Shown one piece after another: positions 6,727-13,378 of a stretch of 20,338 nt of DNA (position 1 is the stretch's first letter; every line of letters begins with the position of its first letter). Position numbers and translations under genes: made by a program. This stretch comes from Candidatus Nomurabacteria bacterium (GTDB lineage: Bacteria > Patescibacteriota > Minisyncoccia > Phycocordibacterales > UBA9973), in the NCBI GenBank assembly GCA_020846955.1, contig JADLCZ010000008.1:1-20338 (forward strand). The letters run 5' to 3'. The notes beneath the pieces are model-generated. The model had not been told where the DNA came from. It ran no database searches and saw only the letters and a program-made list of their open reading frames with translations.

Positions 6727-7254
6727 CTATTTATTTAAAATTGAACTGAATCTTCCTTGAGAGAGGAGTTTCACTACTTCCTCTGGAGAAAAGATTTCAC
6801 CATTCATTGCAACATAAACTCCAGGCTCTAGGCTATCAAATTTACCAAGGGCATATCCAAGATTAAATCCCGCATCTGATGGTGAGAACCCAACAAGAGG
6901 AATCATTGAGCCTGTAAGTATTATAACTTTATCATTCTTGGAACCCCCCCCATCAATTTTCTTTGCAATAAAGCGTGCAGTGTCTGGCATTGTGTATGTA
7001 CCATGAGTAATAACAATATTCTTGTATGGAGACTCTATTACTGCTTTCAAAACTTTTGCACGATCAGATACAGTAAGAGAACGGCTGTCCTTCATACAAA
7101 CAGTTGTAAAAGTAACTTTCCGATACAATCTTATCATTTTCATATAATCAGGAAGTATGGATTCTTTATTCGGCACAGCTGTATCTTTGGTCCCATCATA
7201 ATGAGAATCAATTGTTCCACCAGTAACAATTATATGTATAGGTTTTTGTTTCAT
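6727..7254 (-). CDS. Short asparaginase-like protein (N-terminal domain only)
   Basis: This 175-residue protein matches the N-terminal domain of type I/II L-asparaginases, which are usually about 330 residues. TGGTID (residues 11-16) contains the nucleophile-type Thr14. The second conserved motif reads THGTYTMPDTA; the Asp of the usual HGTDT motif, which contacts the substrate, is replaced by Tyr. LTGSMIPL, SDAGFNLGYA and GVYVAMNGEIFSPEEV also match the family. The C-terminal domain is absent and the gene ends in a strong terminator, so this is not a recent frameshift. It could be a minimal amidohydrolase, a half enzyme working as an oligomer, or a binding protein. Asparaginase activity should not be assumed. 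It diverges from the PaaX-like regulator across a region holding a palindromic operator candidate. Confidence 0.72.
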   Translation of the reverse strand: MKQKPIHIIVTGGTIDSHYDGTKDTAVPNKESILPDYMKMIRLYRKVTFTTVCMKDSRSLTVSDRAKVLKAVIESPYKNIVITHGTYTMPDTARFIAKKIDGGGSKNDKVIILTGSMIPLVGFSPSDAGFNLGYALGKFDSLEPGVYVAMNGEIFSPEEVVKLLSQGRFSSILNK

Positions 7255-7260
7255 TTATAA

Positions 7261-7266
7261 AGTATA
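7261..7266 (-). promoter_or_regulatory. Extended -10 of the asparaginase-like gene
   Basis: Minus strand TGA-TATACT; the hexamer ends 6 bases before the start codon at 7254, predicting a leaderless transcript. No clear -35 was found. Confidence 0.6.
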
Positions 7267-7320
7267 TCACAATAAATAAACAACAAAAATAGCATACTAA
7301 ACCTTAAAACTATATCCACA

Positions 7321-7356
7321 TATAAACATTTTACACGGCCGTTGAAATTGTTTATA
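7321..7356. promoter_or_regulatory. 36-bp palindromic operator candidate, copy 1, upstream of the PaaX-like gene
   Basis: Each half begins TATAAACA and meets at a central ACGGCCGT-like core; 15 of 18 positions are symmetric. It covers the spacer, part of the -35 (TTTACA, 7330-7335) and part of the -10 (TATACT, 7353-7358) of the PaaX-like promoter. A protein bound here would block RNA polymerase, fitting autoregulation by the PaaX-like repressor. The divergent asparaginase-like gene starts 67 bp away and could be co-regulated. Confidence 0.7.
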
Positions 7357-7358
7357 CT
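7330..7358 (+). promoter_or_regulatory. Promoter of the PaaX-like gene
   Basis: TTTACA (7330-7335), 17-bp spacer and TATACT (7353-7358), ending 7 bases before ATG 7366. Almost the whole promoter lies inside the palindrome. Confidence 0.65.
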
Positions 7359-7365
7359 ATAAAAT

Positions 7366-7848
7366 ATGGGAATAAATTTGATAAAAGAAACATTGCGAGC
7401 AGTCAGTAATTATCCAGGTGGATACAGTACAATTTATGAAATGATCTACAACGAAAAGCCTTGGGATAAATCCAAGAATAGTTTGCGCACAACTCTCTCA
7501 AGGCTTAAAAAGAAAGGGCTCGTTTCTCAAAAGGGAACAAGTTGGCATATTACAAATGTAGGTAAGGCAATGCTTTTGAAAGGCAACAAGCATAGGCCAT
7601 ATTTCACGAAACAAAATCTAAAAACAAAACAAGTTAAAAATACAATCGTTGCTTTTGATATCCCAGAGAAGAATCGTAAATACCGAGACTGGCTACGCTA
7701 TGAATTAATTTCATTTGGTTTCGAATTTGTACAACAAAGCTTGTGGTTTGGTCCAAGTCTGCCGAAAGAATTTATTGAATATCTCCATAAAGAAAAACTT
7801 TTACAATATATAAAGATATTCAAAGCCAAAGAAGAGGATTTACTATAA
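7366..7848 (+). CDS. PaaX-like winged-helix regulator with Cas2-like C-terminal domain
   Basis: This 160-residue protein resembles PaaX-type regulators, reduced to two domains. The N-terminal winged helix (about 1-75) reads ETLRAVSNYPGGYSTIYEMI, then LRTTLSRLKKKGLVSQKG. A basic linker (RPYFTKQNLKTKQVK) leads to a ferredoxin-like Cas2-type domain: NTIVAFDIPEKNRKYRDWLR and LISFGFEFVQQSLWFGP. Cas2 nucleases share this FDIPxxxR..RxxLxxxGF pattern, but there is no CRISPR array or other cas gene nearby, so a transcriptional role is more likely. The C-terminal domain is short compared with PaaX (about 300 residues). Palindromes flank the gene on both sides, and the upstream copy covers its own promoter, so it is probably an autorepressor. 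Its effector and wider targets are unknown. Confidence 0.75.
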   Translation: MGINLIKETLRAVSNYPGGYSTIYEMIYNEKPWDKSKNSLRTTLSRLKKKGLVSQKGTSWHITNVGKAMLLKGNKHRPYFTKQNLKTKQVKNTIVAFDIPEKNRKYRDWLRYELISFGFEFVQQSLWFGPSLPKEFIEYLHKEKLLQYIKIFKAKEEDLL

Positions 7849-7865
7849 CCGTGTCTAAAAAACTA

Positions 7866-7903
7866 GTATAAACAAAATCTACGGCCGTAGATTTTGTTTA
7901 TAC
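7866..7903. repeat. Perfect 38-bp palindrome, copy 2, downstream of the PaaX-like gene (operator and/or terminator)
   Basis: GTATAAACAAAATCTACGG is followed directly by its exact reverse complement. The inner 36 bp share about 28 positions with the upstream copy, including TATAAACA, the GGCCGT core and TTGTTTATA. GGGGTTTTTG follows on the plus strand and A-runs precede it, so as RNA it would also act as a bidirectional terminator between convergent genes. Conservation of the same core as the operator suggests a second binding site. Confidence 0.75.
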
Positions 7904-7932
7904 GGGGTTTTTGATTAAAATTTTAACATTTT

Positions 7933-9627
7933 TTAAACAAATTCTCCTTGGTAGCATTTTTCGCAATAGATTATTTCCTGTCTTTCTGGGGCGAAGGCTG
8001 TTGTAATTTCAGTATTACATTTGGCGCAATTGCGCTCGTAGAATATTGGAGGATTAATTTTGGCAAAGCGAGCTTTGCCTCGACATTTTGGGCATTGGTC
8101 TGGAATAGGAATATTTAATCTTTGCAAGATGCTGTATTCGAGTTGAATGATTTTGTATTTCTTCGGGCAAGTCGTACAAGCGATAACTTCGTCTAAGATT
8201 GCATCTCCGCTTTCGACAAGTGTATCAGGCAAATTCTTGCCATAGATTGTAAACTCTATAATAGCTTCGGGCTCTTCGTGCCAGAAATATCCTTCACTCT
8301 CGGCCTGCTCTTTTGTCTTTGGGATAAATTTATTGGCGTTCGAGGTATTGTATGAATACTTGCCGAATTCTGGTGGAAAAAATTCTCCATAATAATATTT
8401 GCGCCCGAGCTTATCTATGTAAGGATCATTCTTCATGCTCTCGATTATTTGCTCTTTCAATTTTTCGTAAGTTTCTTGATCATAAACTTTATTGAGAATT
8501 GCATATTGTTTGCGTTTCAAATTCACACAGCCGAAATTATTTTTACCAGCGATTACCCACATAGAGTATTCAGTATTCAATACATCAGGGAAACAGTAAC
8601 AAGAAAATTTCACATTGCTTACATTATCTCCGATATTTGCAGACTCATAAATGAGTTGGGCATTGTTGCCCCAGCCAGAATAATCCATGCAGTCGCGCGC
8701 TGGTGCCACTGTAATGAATTGGCAATTCCTACAATCCTCGGCGCCATTTGAAACATACATTTCTTTTGAATTTTTTGATCCATACACATACTCACCTGTG
8801 GTATTAAGATTGAAAGTATTGCCACTATATGCACGATAGGGGAATGTTTTCCAAAATTTCTCGGCCTCTTCTTTTGTTTTCTTTATACCTGTTCGAGTAT
8901 CTAATCGCATTTCTTTTAATTTATCTATGTATTCCTCTTTTGAATATTTAACATTAAAAATACTATAAGATGCTCCGCGCAAATTTACGCAACCGATACA
9001 ATTAGTACATCCATAGCAGTTACGAGAGAACCATACATCAGTACAAGAATCACATTCTTCAGAATACAGAGTGCGGTAAGATTTATTTTGTCCAATTGAT
9101 TCATAACAAAGTTCCGAATCCTGCATACGCAAACAATCGGATGTATCTTTGACTCCGTTATTGAATCCGGAGTAACAAACATTTTCACAATAGTCGGACC
9201 AGCTAGCCAGAATACAATTTTTGCTATAAGCAATTGCATTACAATATTCACAATCCTTAAGAGTTAGGTATGTTGTCTCAAGTGCGCAGTAAGGAGTCTT
9301 CTCACTTAGCTCTTTTACTTGTTCAAGGAAATTACGACTTGGGTCATATTCCATCTCGTATTCTGTACCGTCCCAAGTATCACCCCACCAGCAAGGCTGG
9401 CAATACACTGTAATCTTTTGCGATGGTGGATATGCAGAGAGGGTACGCTTGCCACATTTATCACAATTGCGATAAAAAACAGTGAATCCATTTATGTTCG
9501 ACACACGACGAACAAACCTACATGCTGGACACCATGTTGGATGAGGGACATTTATCTTTTTATAATAAAGCTGGTCCCACTCATCGATGACGAAATCTTT
9601 CTTACAATTTTGGCAAGTTTTGTTCAT
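7933..9627 (-). CDS. Cys-rich zinc-ribbon protein B (intact paralog)
   Basis: This 564-residue protein has no known function. The N-terminal module has four CXXC pairs: Cys5/8, Cys33/36, Cys55/58 and Cys76/79, likely two zinc ribbons, followed by WWGDTWD. A central region (about 115-225) holds many short Cys/Tyr/Ser-rich repeats (EYCNAIAYSKNC, SDYCENVCYSGF, CYGCTNCIGCVNLRG), suggestive of a solenoid with metal-binding edges. The (F/I)GCVNL...Y.I(F/L)N...Y element and its following helix occur twice, so a larger unit is duplicated. The C-terminus repeats the four-CXXC module with exactly the N-terminal spacing (28, 22 and 21 residues between pairs) and ends CYQGEFV. No signal peptide or membrane span is visible. 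Metal binding is well supported; a structural or nucleic-acid-related role is only a guess. Confidence 0.82.
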   Translation of the reverse strand: MNKTCQNCKKDFVIDEWDQLYYKKINVPHPTWCPACRFVRRVSNINGFTVFYRNCDKCGKRTLSAYPPSQKITVYCQPCWWGDTWDGTEYEMEYDPSRNFLEQVKELSEKTPYCALETTYLTLKDCEYCNAIAYSKNCILASWSDYCENVCYSGFNNGVKDTSDCLRMQDSELCYESIGQNKSYRTLYSEECDSCTDVWFSRNCYGCTNCIGCVNLRGASYSIFNVKYSKEEYIDKLKEMRLDTRTGIKKTKEEAEKFWKTFPYRAYSGNTFNLNTTGEYVYGSKNSKEMYVSNGAEDCRNCQFITVAPARDCMDYSGWGNNAQLIYESANIGDNVSNVKFSCYCFPDVLNTEYSMWVIAGKNNFGCVNLKRKQYAILNKVYDQETYEKLKEQIIESMKNDPYIDKLGRKYYYGEFFPPEFGKYSYNTSNANKFIPKTKEQAESEGYFWHEEPEAIIEFTIYGKNLPDTLVESGDAILDEVIACTTCPKKYKIIQLEYSILQRLNIPIPDQCPKCRGKARFAKINPPIFYERNCAKCNTEITTAFAPERQEIIYCEKCYQGEFV

Positions 9628-9633
9628 ATAAAT

Positions 9634-9639
9634 ATTATA
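9634..9639 (-). promoter_or_regulatory. -10 of zinc-ribbon gene B
   Basis: Minus strand TATAAT, ending 6 bases before the start codon at 9627. It lies just downstream of the terminator hairpin at 9656-9694. Confidence 0.6.
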
Positions 9640-9655
9640 TATACGATAATCAAAA

Positions 9656-9694
9656 ATAGCTAGAATTTTTTGTATTACAAAAAATTCTAGCTAT
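9656..9694 (-). terminator. Strong hairpin ending the small membrane protein gene
   Basis: Two perfect 19-base arms (starting ATAGCTAGAATT) are separated by a single base. On the minus strand TTTTTG follows. The stop codon of the small gene at 9687-9791 lies inside the stem. Confidence 0.75.
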
Positions 9695-9791
9695 GCCTAT
9701 CTTTTTTATCATCCTTTGGCATTCTACTAATAAATATGATAATGCCAATCCCAAATATGAGAAGGAAAATAATTGGGAAATATCTTGCCAT
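9687..9791 (-). CDS. 34-residue single-span membrane protein
   Basis: A short open frame reads MARYFPIIFLLIFGIGIIIF followed by ISRMPKDDKKDRHS. Residues 5-22 form one strongly hydrophobic segment and the tail is charged and lysine-rich, so the C-terminus should stay in the cytoplasm. The frame starts after the exonuclease terminator and ends in a hairpin of its own, which supports a real unit. No strong promoter or Shine-Dalgarno sequence is seen (a weak TATTAA lies 11 bases upstream). Function is unknown. Its short length and the lack of comparative data keep confidence moderate. Confidence 0.5.
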   Translation of the reverse strand: MARYFPIIFLLIFGIGIIIFISRMPKDDKKDRHS

Positions 9792-9822
9792 TTTTTTTCT
9801 TTTTAATAAAACTACCACGCAA

Positions 9823-9873
9823 AACGAAAAAAACCAAATTTACCAACTCAAACCCATAGGATTAGGTTGGTAA
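9823..9873 (-). terminator. Terminator of the exonuclease III gene
   Basis: On the minus strand TTACCAAC (9873-9866) pairs with GTTGGTAA (9847-9840), with additional partial pairing inside, followed by ATTTGGTTTTTTT. A second small hairpin (AACGC-GGTA-GCGTT) lies between it and the gene end. Confidence 0.65.
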
Positions 9874-9918
9874 AGTGTGTTGCAGACTAACGCTACCGCG
9901 TTGAGTTGCAAGTTGGGG

Positions 9919-10713
9919 TTATTTTACTTCAAGCAGGATAGGGCAGTGGTCGGAGCCTAGGTAATCTGAGAGCATTTTGGATTCATCCACATTTTTTATC
10001 AAATCTTTGGAGACGAAAAAGTAGTCTATTCTCCAACCGACATTCCTCTCGCGTGATGCAGTCTTTTGGTCCCAGTATGTATACATATCCTTTTTGTTTG
10101 GATACAAGTAGCGAAATGTATCTATATAATCATGTGCGATAACTTTTGTAATCCATGTGCGCTCAATTGGTAGGAAGCCGGTATTCTCCTCATTCGCTTT
10201 TGGCCGAGCCAGATCCACAGCTTCGTGTGCAGTATTCACATCTCCGGTGAAAATTATTGAGTAGCCTAGCTTCTTCTTCCTATCAATCAATTTCAAAAAG
10301 GCTTCATAGAATTCCAATTTGTATTTTAATCTATGTGGCCCTTGTCCTCCATTTGGAAAATAACAATTCAATACAATGAATTTATTTTTCATTCCGAAAT
10401 CACCTTTCTTGAAATATGCTACCACTGTGCGCCCTTCATCATCAAGGCCTGGTATACCGATTCCATATTCCACTTTCTCAGGAACAACTTTTGTATAAAT
10501 TGCGACACCACTGTATCCCTTACGTCCAAGTGAGTGCGAGAAGTAAGATGTGTAACCTTTTACATTTTTTGTTTTGTCATCGAGCTGTACTGCCTCGCAC
10601 TTGGTCTCTTGCAGGCAAAGAATATCCATTTTGTACTTCTTGAAAAGAGGATCAAAGTTGCCTTGCTTCACCGTCGCCCGCAAACCATTTGTGTTCCAAG
10701 AAATTAGTTTCAT
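9919..10713 (-). CDS. xth: Exodeoxyribonuclease III (AP endonuclease)
   Basis: This 264-residue protein is an ExoIII/APE1-type enzyme that cuts DNA at abasic sites and trims 3' ends in base excision repair. All expected motifs are present: ISWNTNGLRA at the start (Asn7), LQETKC with metal-binding Glu36, YSGVAIYTK, LNCYFPNGGQG, GDVNTAHEAVDLARP, GWRIDYFFVSKDL and the catalytic SDHCPILLEV near the end. The longer open frame would add 37 residues, but ATG 10713 is chosen because the protein family starts there and a TATAAT box ends 6 bases upstream. It follows the Xer gene by 19 bases in the same direction, yet has its own -10 in that gap and its own terminator. Confidence 0.92.
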   Translation of the reverse strand: MKLISWNTNGLRATVKQGNFDPLFKKYKMDILCLQETKCEAVQLDDKTKNVKGYTSYFSHSLGRKGYSGVAIYTKVVPEKVEYGIGIPGLDDEGRTVVAYFKKGDFGMKNKFIVLNCYFPNGGQGPHRLKYKLEFYEAFLKLIDRKKKLGYSIIFTGDVNTAHEAVDLARPKANEENTGFLPIERTWITKVIAHDYIDTFRYLYPNKKDMYTYWDQKTASRERNVGWRIDYFFVSKDLIKNVDESKMLSDYLGSDHCPILLEVK

Positions 10714-10719
10714 ATTTTT

Positions 10720-10725
10720 ATTATA
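10720..10725 (-). promoter_or_regulatory. Extended -10 of the exonuclease III gene
   Basis: Minus strand TGG-TATAAT; the hexamer ends 6 bases before the start codon at 10713. It lies in the 19-base gap after the Xer stop codon. Confidence 0.65.
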
Positions 10726-10732
10726 CCAGATA

Positions 10733-11653
10733 TTATTTTCCCTTCGAGTGAAACTTCTTATGTACATCGCGAAGATGGGCATCGGTAACATGAGTATAAA
10801 TTTGAGTCGTTGCGATGTTGGCATGGCCGAGCATCATTTGCACGGAGCGTATGTCGGCACCATTAGAGAGTAAGTCGGTCGCGAAGCAGTGGCGGATCAC
10901 GTGCGGAGTAACCTTTTTGGAAATACCGGCTTTGACGGCGCACTGTTTAACAATACGCTCTATCGATCGGCGTGTAAGGCCAGACACATCTTTTTTATTT
11001 TCTATTTCTTTACCTACCTGCACAAAGAGGGCATCGGACATATCTTTCCTTAATGCCAAATATTTTTTCAATGCATCACGAGCTTCTGGTGAAACGAAGA
11101 CAACTCTCACTTTGCCACCCTTACCACGGATCGAGAATTCTTCTGCACTTAAATCAAAATCGTTAGTAAGTGAACACAATTCTGAGACACGGAGCCCAGT
11201 AGAGAAGAGAAGTTCGAGAATAGATTTATCACGAAGAGATTTGATATCGTCACCCTCCGAAGATTTCAATAGGCGAGTGAGCTCGTTGGATGAGATGAGG
11301 TCTAAGTGGCGTTCAGGAATTTTTGCCAAATCAATTTCCTCGGCAGACATTGATTCCACTTTCCTGCGAGTAAGGAATTTCAAGAAAACTCTGAGTGCAA
11401 TCATATAATAATTTTGGGTTTTGCGGGAAACTGTTTTGCCAGTGGCACGGTTGTTGCCCATTGATTGCCTGTTGAGCCATAATCGGAATTCACGAACCGA
11501 TACAGCTGTAATATCCTCGGGATTTTTGGCTTTGGAAAATTCGAAATAACGGCTAATATAATGGTCGTAATTCTCTACTGTCTTTAGAGCTCGTCCCTTC
11601 TCGATTTCGATATGCTCTAGAAATTCACGTTTTAATGTTTCGAGTTTTGTCAT
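10733..11653 (-). CDS. Tyrosine recombinase of the XerC/XerD family
   Basis: This 306-residue site-specific recombinase has the Xer domain order. The N-terminal SAM-like core-binding domain (about 1-100) includes REFLEHIEIEKGRALKTVENY. The catalytic domain has LLFSTGLRVSELCSL (first Arg), GKGGKVRVVFV (Lys hairpin), HVIRHCFATDLL (His and second Arg), MLGHANIATTQIYTH (His and nucleophile Tyr). All catalytic residues are present. Xer enzymes resolve chromosome dimers at dif sites, and CPR genomes often have a single Xer. No integrated element or att site was seen around it, so a housekeeping role is more likely than a mobile integrase. The start could also be ATG 11677, eight residues earlier; neither choice has a clear -10. 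Confidence 0.87.
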   Translation of the reverse strand: MTKLETLKREFLEHIEIEKGRALKTVENYDHYISRYFEFSKAKNPEDITAVSVREFRLWLNRQSMGNNRATGKTVSRKTQNYYMIALRVFLKFLTRRKVESMSAEEIDLAKIPERHLDLISSNELTRLLKSSEGDDIKSLRDKSILELLFSTGLRVSELCSLTNDFDLSAEEFSIRGKGGKVRVVFVSPEARDALKKYLALRKDMSDALFVQVGKEIENKKDVSGLTRRSIERIVKQCAVKAGISKKVTPHVIRHCFATDLLSNGADIRSVQMMLGHANIATTQIYTHVTDAHLRDVHKKFHSKGK

Positions 11654-11694
11654 AGTGTCGCACAATAATTTTACCATACATTTATGTATTCATG

Positions 11695-11700
11695 TATAAT
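11695..11700 (+). promoter_or_regulatory. -10 of the CYTH gene
   Basis: TATAAT ending 6 bases before ATG 11707; a weak TTTACC lies 19 bp upstream. Shared divergent region with the Xer gene. Confidence 0.6.
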
Positions 11701-11706
11701 TGGTGA

Positions 11707-12267
11707 ATGCGAGAAATCGAGGTCAAGGCAAAGATTACAGACAAAGAAACATTAATGAAAAAGTTAGTGGATTTGGGTTGTACTTTTGATATATCCAAAT
11801 ACCAAATCGATAAAGTCTATTTCCCAAACAATATCAAATTCACAGGCGGGAATATTGTGGGTCAGAATATCTTGCGTATCCGGACCGAAACAATCGGCGA
11901 CAAGACCAAATCCCTTTTTGCTCTCAAGTATTCTCCAACCCAAGCTCTAGATAAAATAGAGAAGGAATTCGAAATATCGGACCCAATCCAAATGCACGAA
12001 TCAATATTAATGCTCGGATATTATTTATTTGTAGAAGTGAAGAAAAATAGAATAGTAGGGAAGTACAAAGATTACGAAATCTGCATAGACGAAGTCGAGG
12101 ACCTTGGCTCATTTATAGAAGTTGAAAAACTTGTTGAAGAAAATATCGATAGCGTTCAAATCTTCCAAGAATTGTATGAATTCCTGGAGGGCCTAAATGT
12201 CGACCCAAAACAAAATGTCTCTCAAGGCTACGACATCCTTCTGGGGAATTTGAAAAATAAATTGTAA
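11707..12267 (+). CDS. CYTH-domain protein (class IV adenylate cyclase / thiamine triphosphatase-like)
   Basis: This 186-residue protein belongs to the CYTH superfamily of triphosphate-tunnel enzymes. The N-terminus MREIEVKAK carries the ExExK signature (Glu3, Glu5, Lys7), and alternating charged strands follow: ILRIRTETIG, FALKYS, EKEFEI, KYKDYEICIDEVEDLGSFIEVE. The CyaB-like subgroup is the closest fit by length and by the final VDPKQNVSQGYDILL element. Members act on triphosphate-bearing substrates such as ATP, thiamine triphosphate or polyphosphate, or remain uncharacterised, so the substrate is open. It is a single-gene unit with its own -10 and converges on the nitrilase-family gene with only 17 bases between the stops. 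Confidence 0.8.
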   Translation: MREIEVKAKITDKETLMKKLVDLGCTFDISKYQIDKVYFPNNIKFTGGNIVGQNILRIRTETIGDKTKSLFALKYSPTQALDKIEKEFEISDPIQMHESILMLGYYLFVEVKKNRIVGKYKDYEICIDEVEDLGSFIEVEKLVEENIDSVQIFQELYEFLEGLNVDPKQNVSQGYDILLGNLKNKL

Positions 12268-12284
12268 TAATTATTATATCTCTA

Positions 12285-13061
12285 TTAATAGTCCTCTTTA
12301 TACAAATCAATCCTTCTGTCTTTAAAAAGATCATTATACTCATTCCATTTTTTGTTTCTTGAAATGGTGGGGTCAACCTCTACAACTTTTACACATTCAG
12401 TATCGTTTCCTTTAGCCAAAATATTTCCTTTATTATCTACGATTTCACTTCCTCCTTTGAATTTTTGGCCCCGTTCAACACCTACACGATTAACGGTAAT
12501 CGAGAAAACTCCATTTTCAATACTCCGTGCTTGCATCATTTTGAATCCATAATCAAAAACAAAATTAGCAGTATTGCAAAAGATATCGACACCTCTTAAA
12601 CCAAGAACTCTCCAATATTCTGGAAACATATAATCATAACAAACTCCAAGTCCAATCTTAGCTCCTCGCCACTCAAAAATAGTTGGTTTTGTTTCACCTT
12701 GATTAAAGAATATTTTTTCCTTTAGAAACAAATGAGATTTTTGGTGTTTTGCAATCACTCCATCCGGGTCCACAACAACAGCAGTACTAAATACCTTATC
12801 ACCAAATAACTCCGGTAGGCCAAAAATTATACATGTATTATTCTTTCTTGCTACATCTATTAGGCTCTGAACTGTTGGACCATCTATAGACTCAGCCATA
12901 GAAATTAATTCTTTCCTGCTTGCAACCATATATCCCGTTGTGCACATTTCTGGTAGAACAAATAAATCAGCATTATTATTTTTTACCAATTTTTTTATTT
13001 TCGCAATATTTTCTTTTTTGTTGCCAAACTTGGGCACGAATTGTATAAATCCTATTTTCAT
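12285..13061 (-). CDS. Carbon-nitrogen hydrolase (nitrilase superfamily)
   Basis: This 258-residue protein has the full nitrilase-superfamily catalytic set: Glu38 (LFVLPEMCTTGY), Lys108 (HQKSHLFLKE) and Cys141 (IGLGVCYDYMFPE). These enzymes hydrolyse amides, carbamoyl groups or nitriles through a cysteine thioester. The length and the absence of extra domains fit stand-alone amidases such as omega-amidase or N-carbamoyl amidases, but the substrate cannot be assigned. It is the last gene of an apparent unit with the aromatic amino acid lyase and a small membrane protein, 31 bases after the latter. A possible weak -10 (AATAAT) ends 6 bases upstream, so it may also be transcribed alone. It converges with the CYTH gene. 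Confidence 0.85.
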   Translation of the reverse strand: MKIGFIQFVPKFGNKKENIAKIKKLVKNNNADLFVLPEMCTTGYMVASRKELISMAESIDGPTVQSLIDVARKNNTCIIFGLPELFGDKVFSTAVVVDPDGVIAKHQKSHLFLKEKIFFNQGETKPTIFEWRGAKIGLGVCYDYMFPEYWRVLGLRGVDIFCNTANFVFDYGFKMMQARSIENGVFSITVNRVGVERGQKFKGGSEIVDNKGNILAKGNDTECVKVVEVDPTISRNKKWNEYNDLFKDRRIDLYKEDY

Positions 13062-13092
13062 AAAAATATTATTAATTGATAAATTATAATAG

Positions 13093-13377
13093 TTATAATG
13101 AATTTCTTCCTAAAAAATCCTTAAAAATAATACTTAGTAACATATAACTCATATATGCACCAAAAATAAAAACAATAAACGAAACAAGGCTGTAGAAACG
13201 TAATGCTATTACAAGAAAGAATATCCCTGTAGCAAACCCAATATAAGTTGAGATTGTCATCGCTCCATATTCCTCTAAATCCATTTTCCAGTATTCTTTT
13301 TGTTTATTGTAATCCAAATAATCATATGCTGGTTTTTTGTTTTGATAAATATTTATTTTTTTTTCTATAATTTTCAT
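13093..13377 (-). CDS. Small protein with two membrane segments, unknown
   Basis: A 94-residue protein with a polar N-terminal third (KKINIYQNKKPAYDYLDY, then KQKEYWKMDLEEYG). Two hydrophobic segments follow, about residues 40-60 (TISTYIGFATGIFFLVIALRF) and 62-85 (SLVSFIVFIFGAYMSYMLLS), and a short tail. No family is recognised. Its ATG lies one base after the stop codon of the lyase gene, so translation is probably coupled, and the nitrilase-family gene follows after 31 bases. Whether it anchors, transports or simply hitchhikes with the two enzymes cannot be seen. Confidence 0.6.
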   Translation of the reverse strand: MKIIEKKINIYQNKKPAYDYLDYNKQKEYWKMDLEEYGAMTISTYIGFATGIFFLVIALRFYSLVSFIVFIFGAYMSYMLLSIIFKDFLGRNSL

Positions 13378-13378
13378 T

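Noticed and set aside
7366..7903. CRISPR-associated locus suggested by the Cas2-like domain and palindromes
   Set aside because: There are only two palindrome copies, no spacers and no other cas genes; the N-terminal winged helix points to a PaaX-type regulator.
10815..11408. A 197-codon plus-strand frame
   Set aside because: It lies wholly antisense within the well-supported Xer recombinase gene; its composition is that of an opposite-strand shadow.
10733..11653. Xer gene as part of an integrated mobile element
   Set aside because: Neighbours are housekeeping genes and no attachment repeats or cargo genes were seen; a chromosomal Xer role is simpler.
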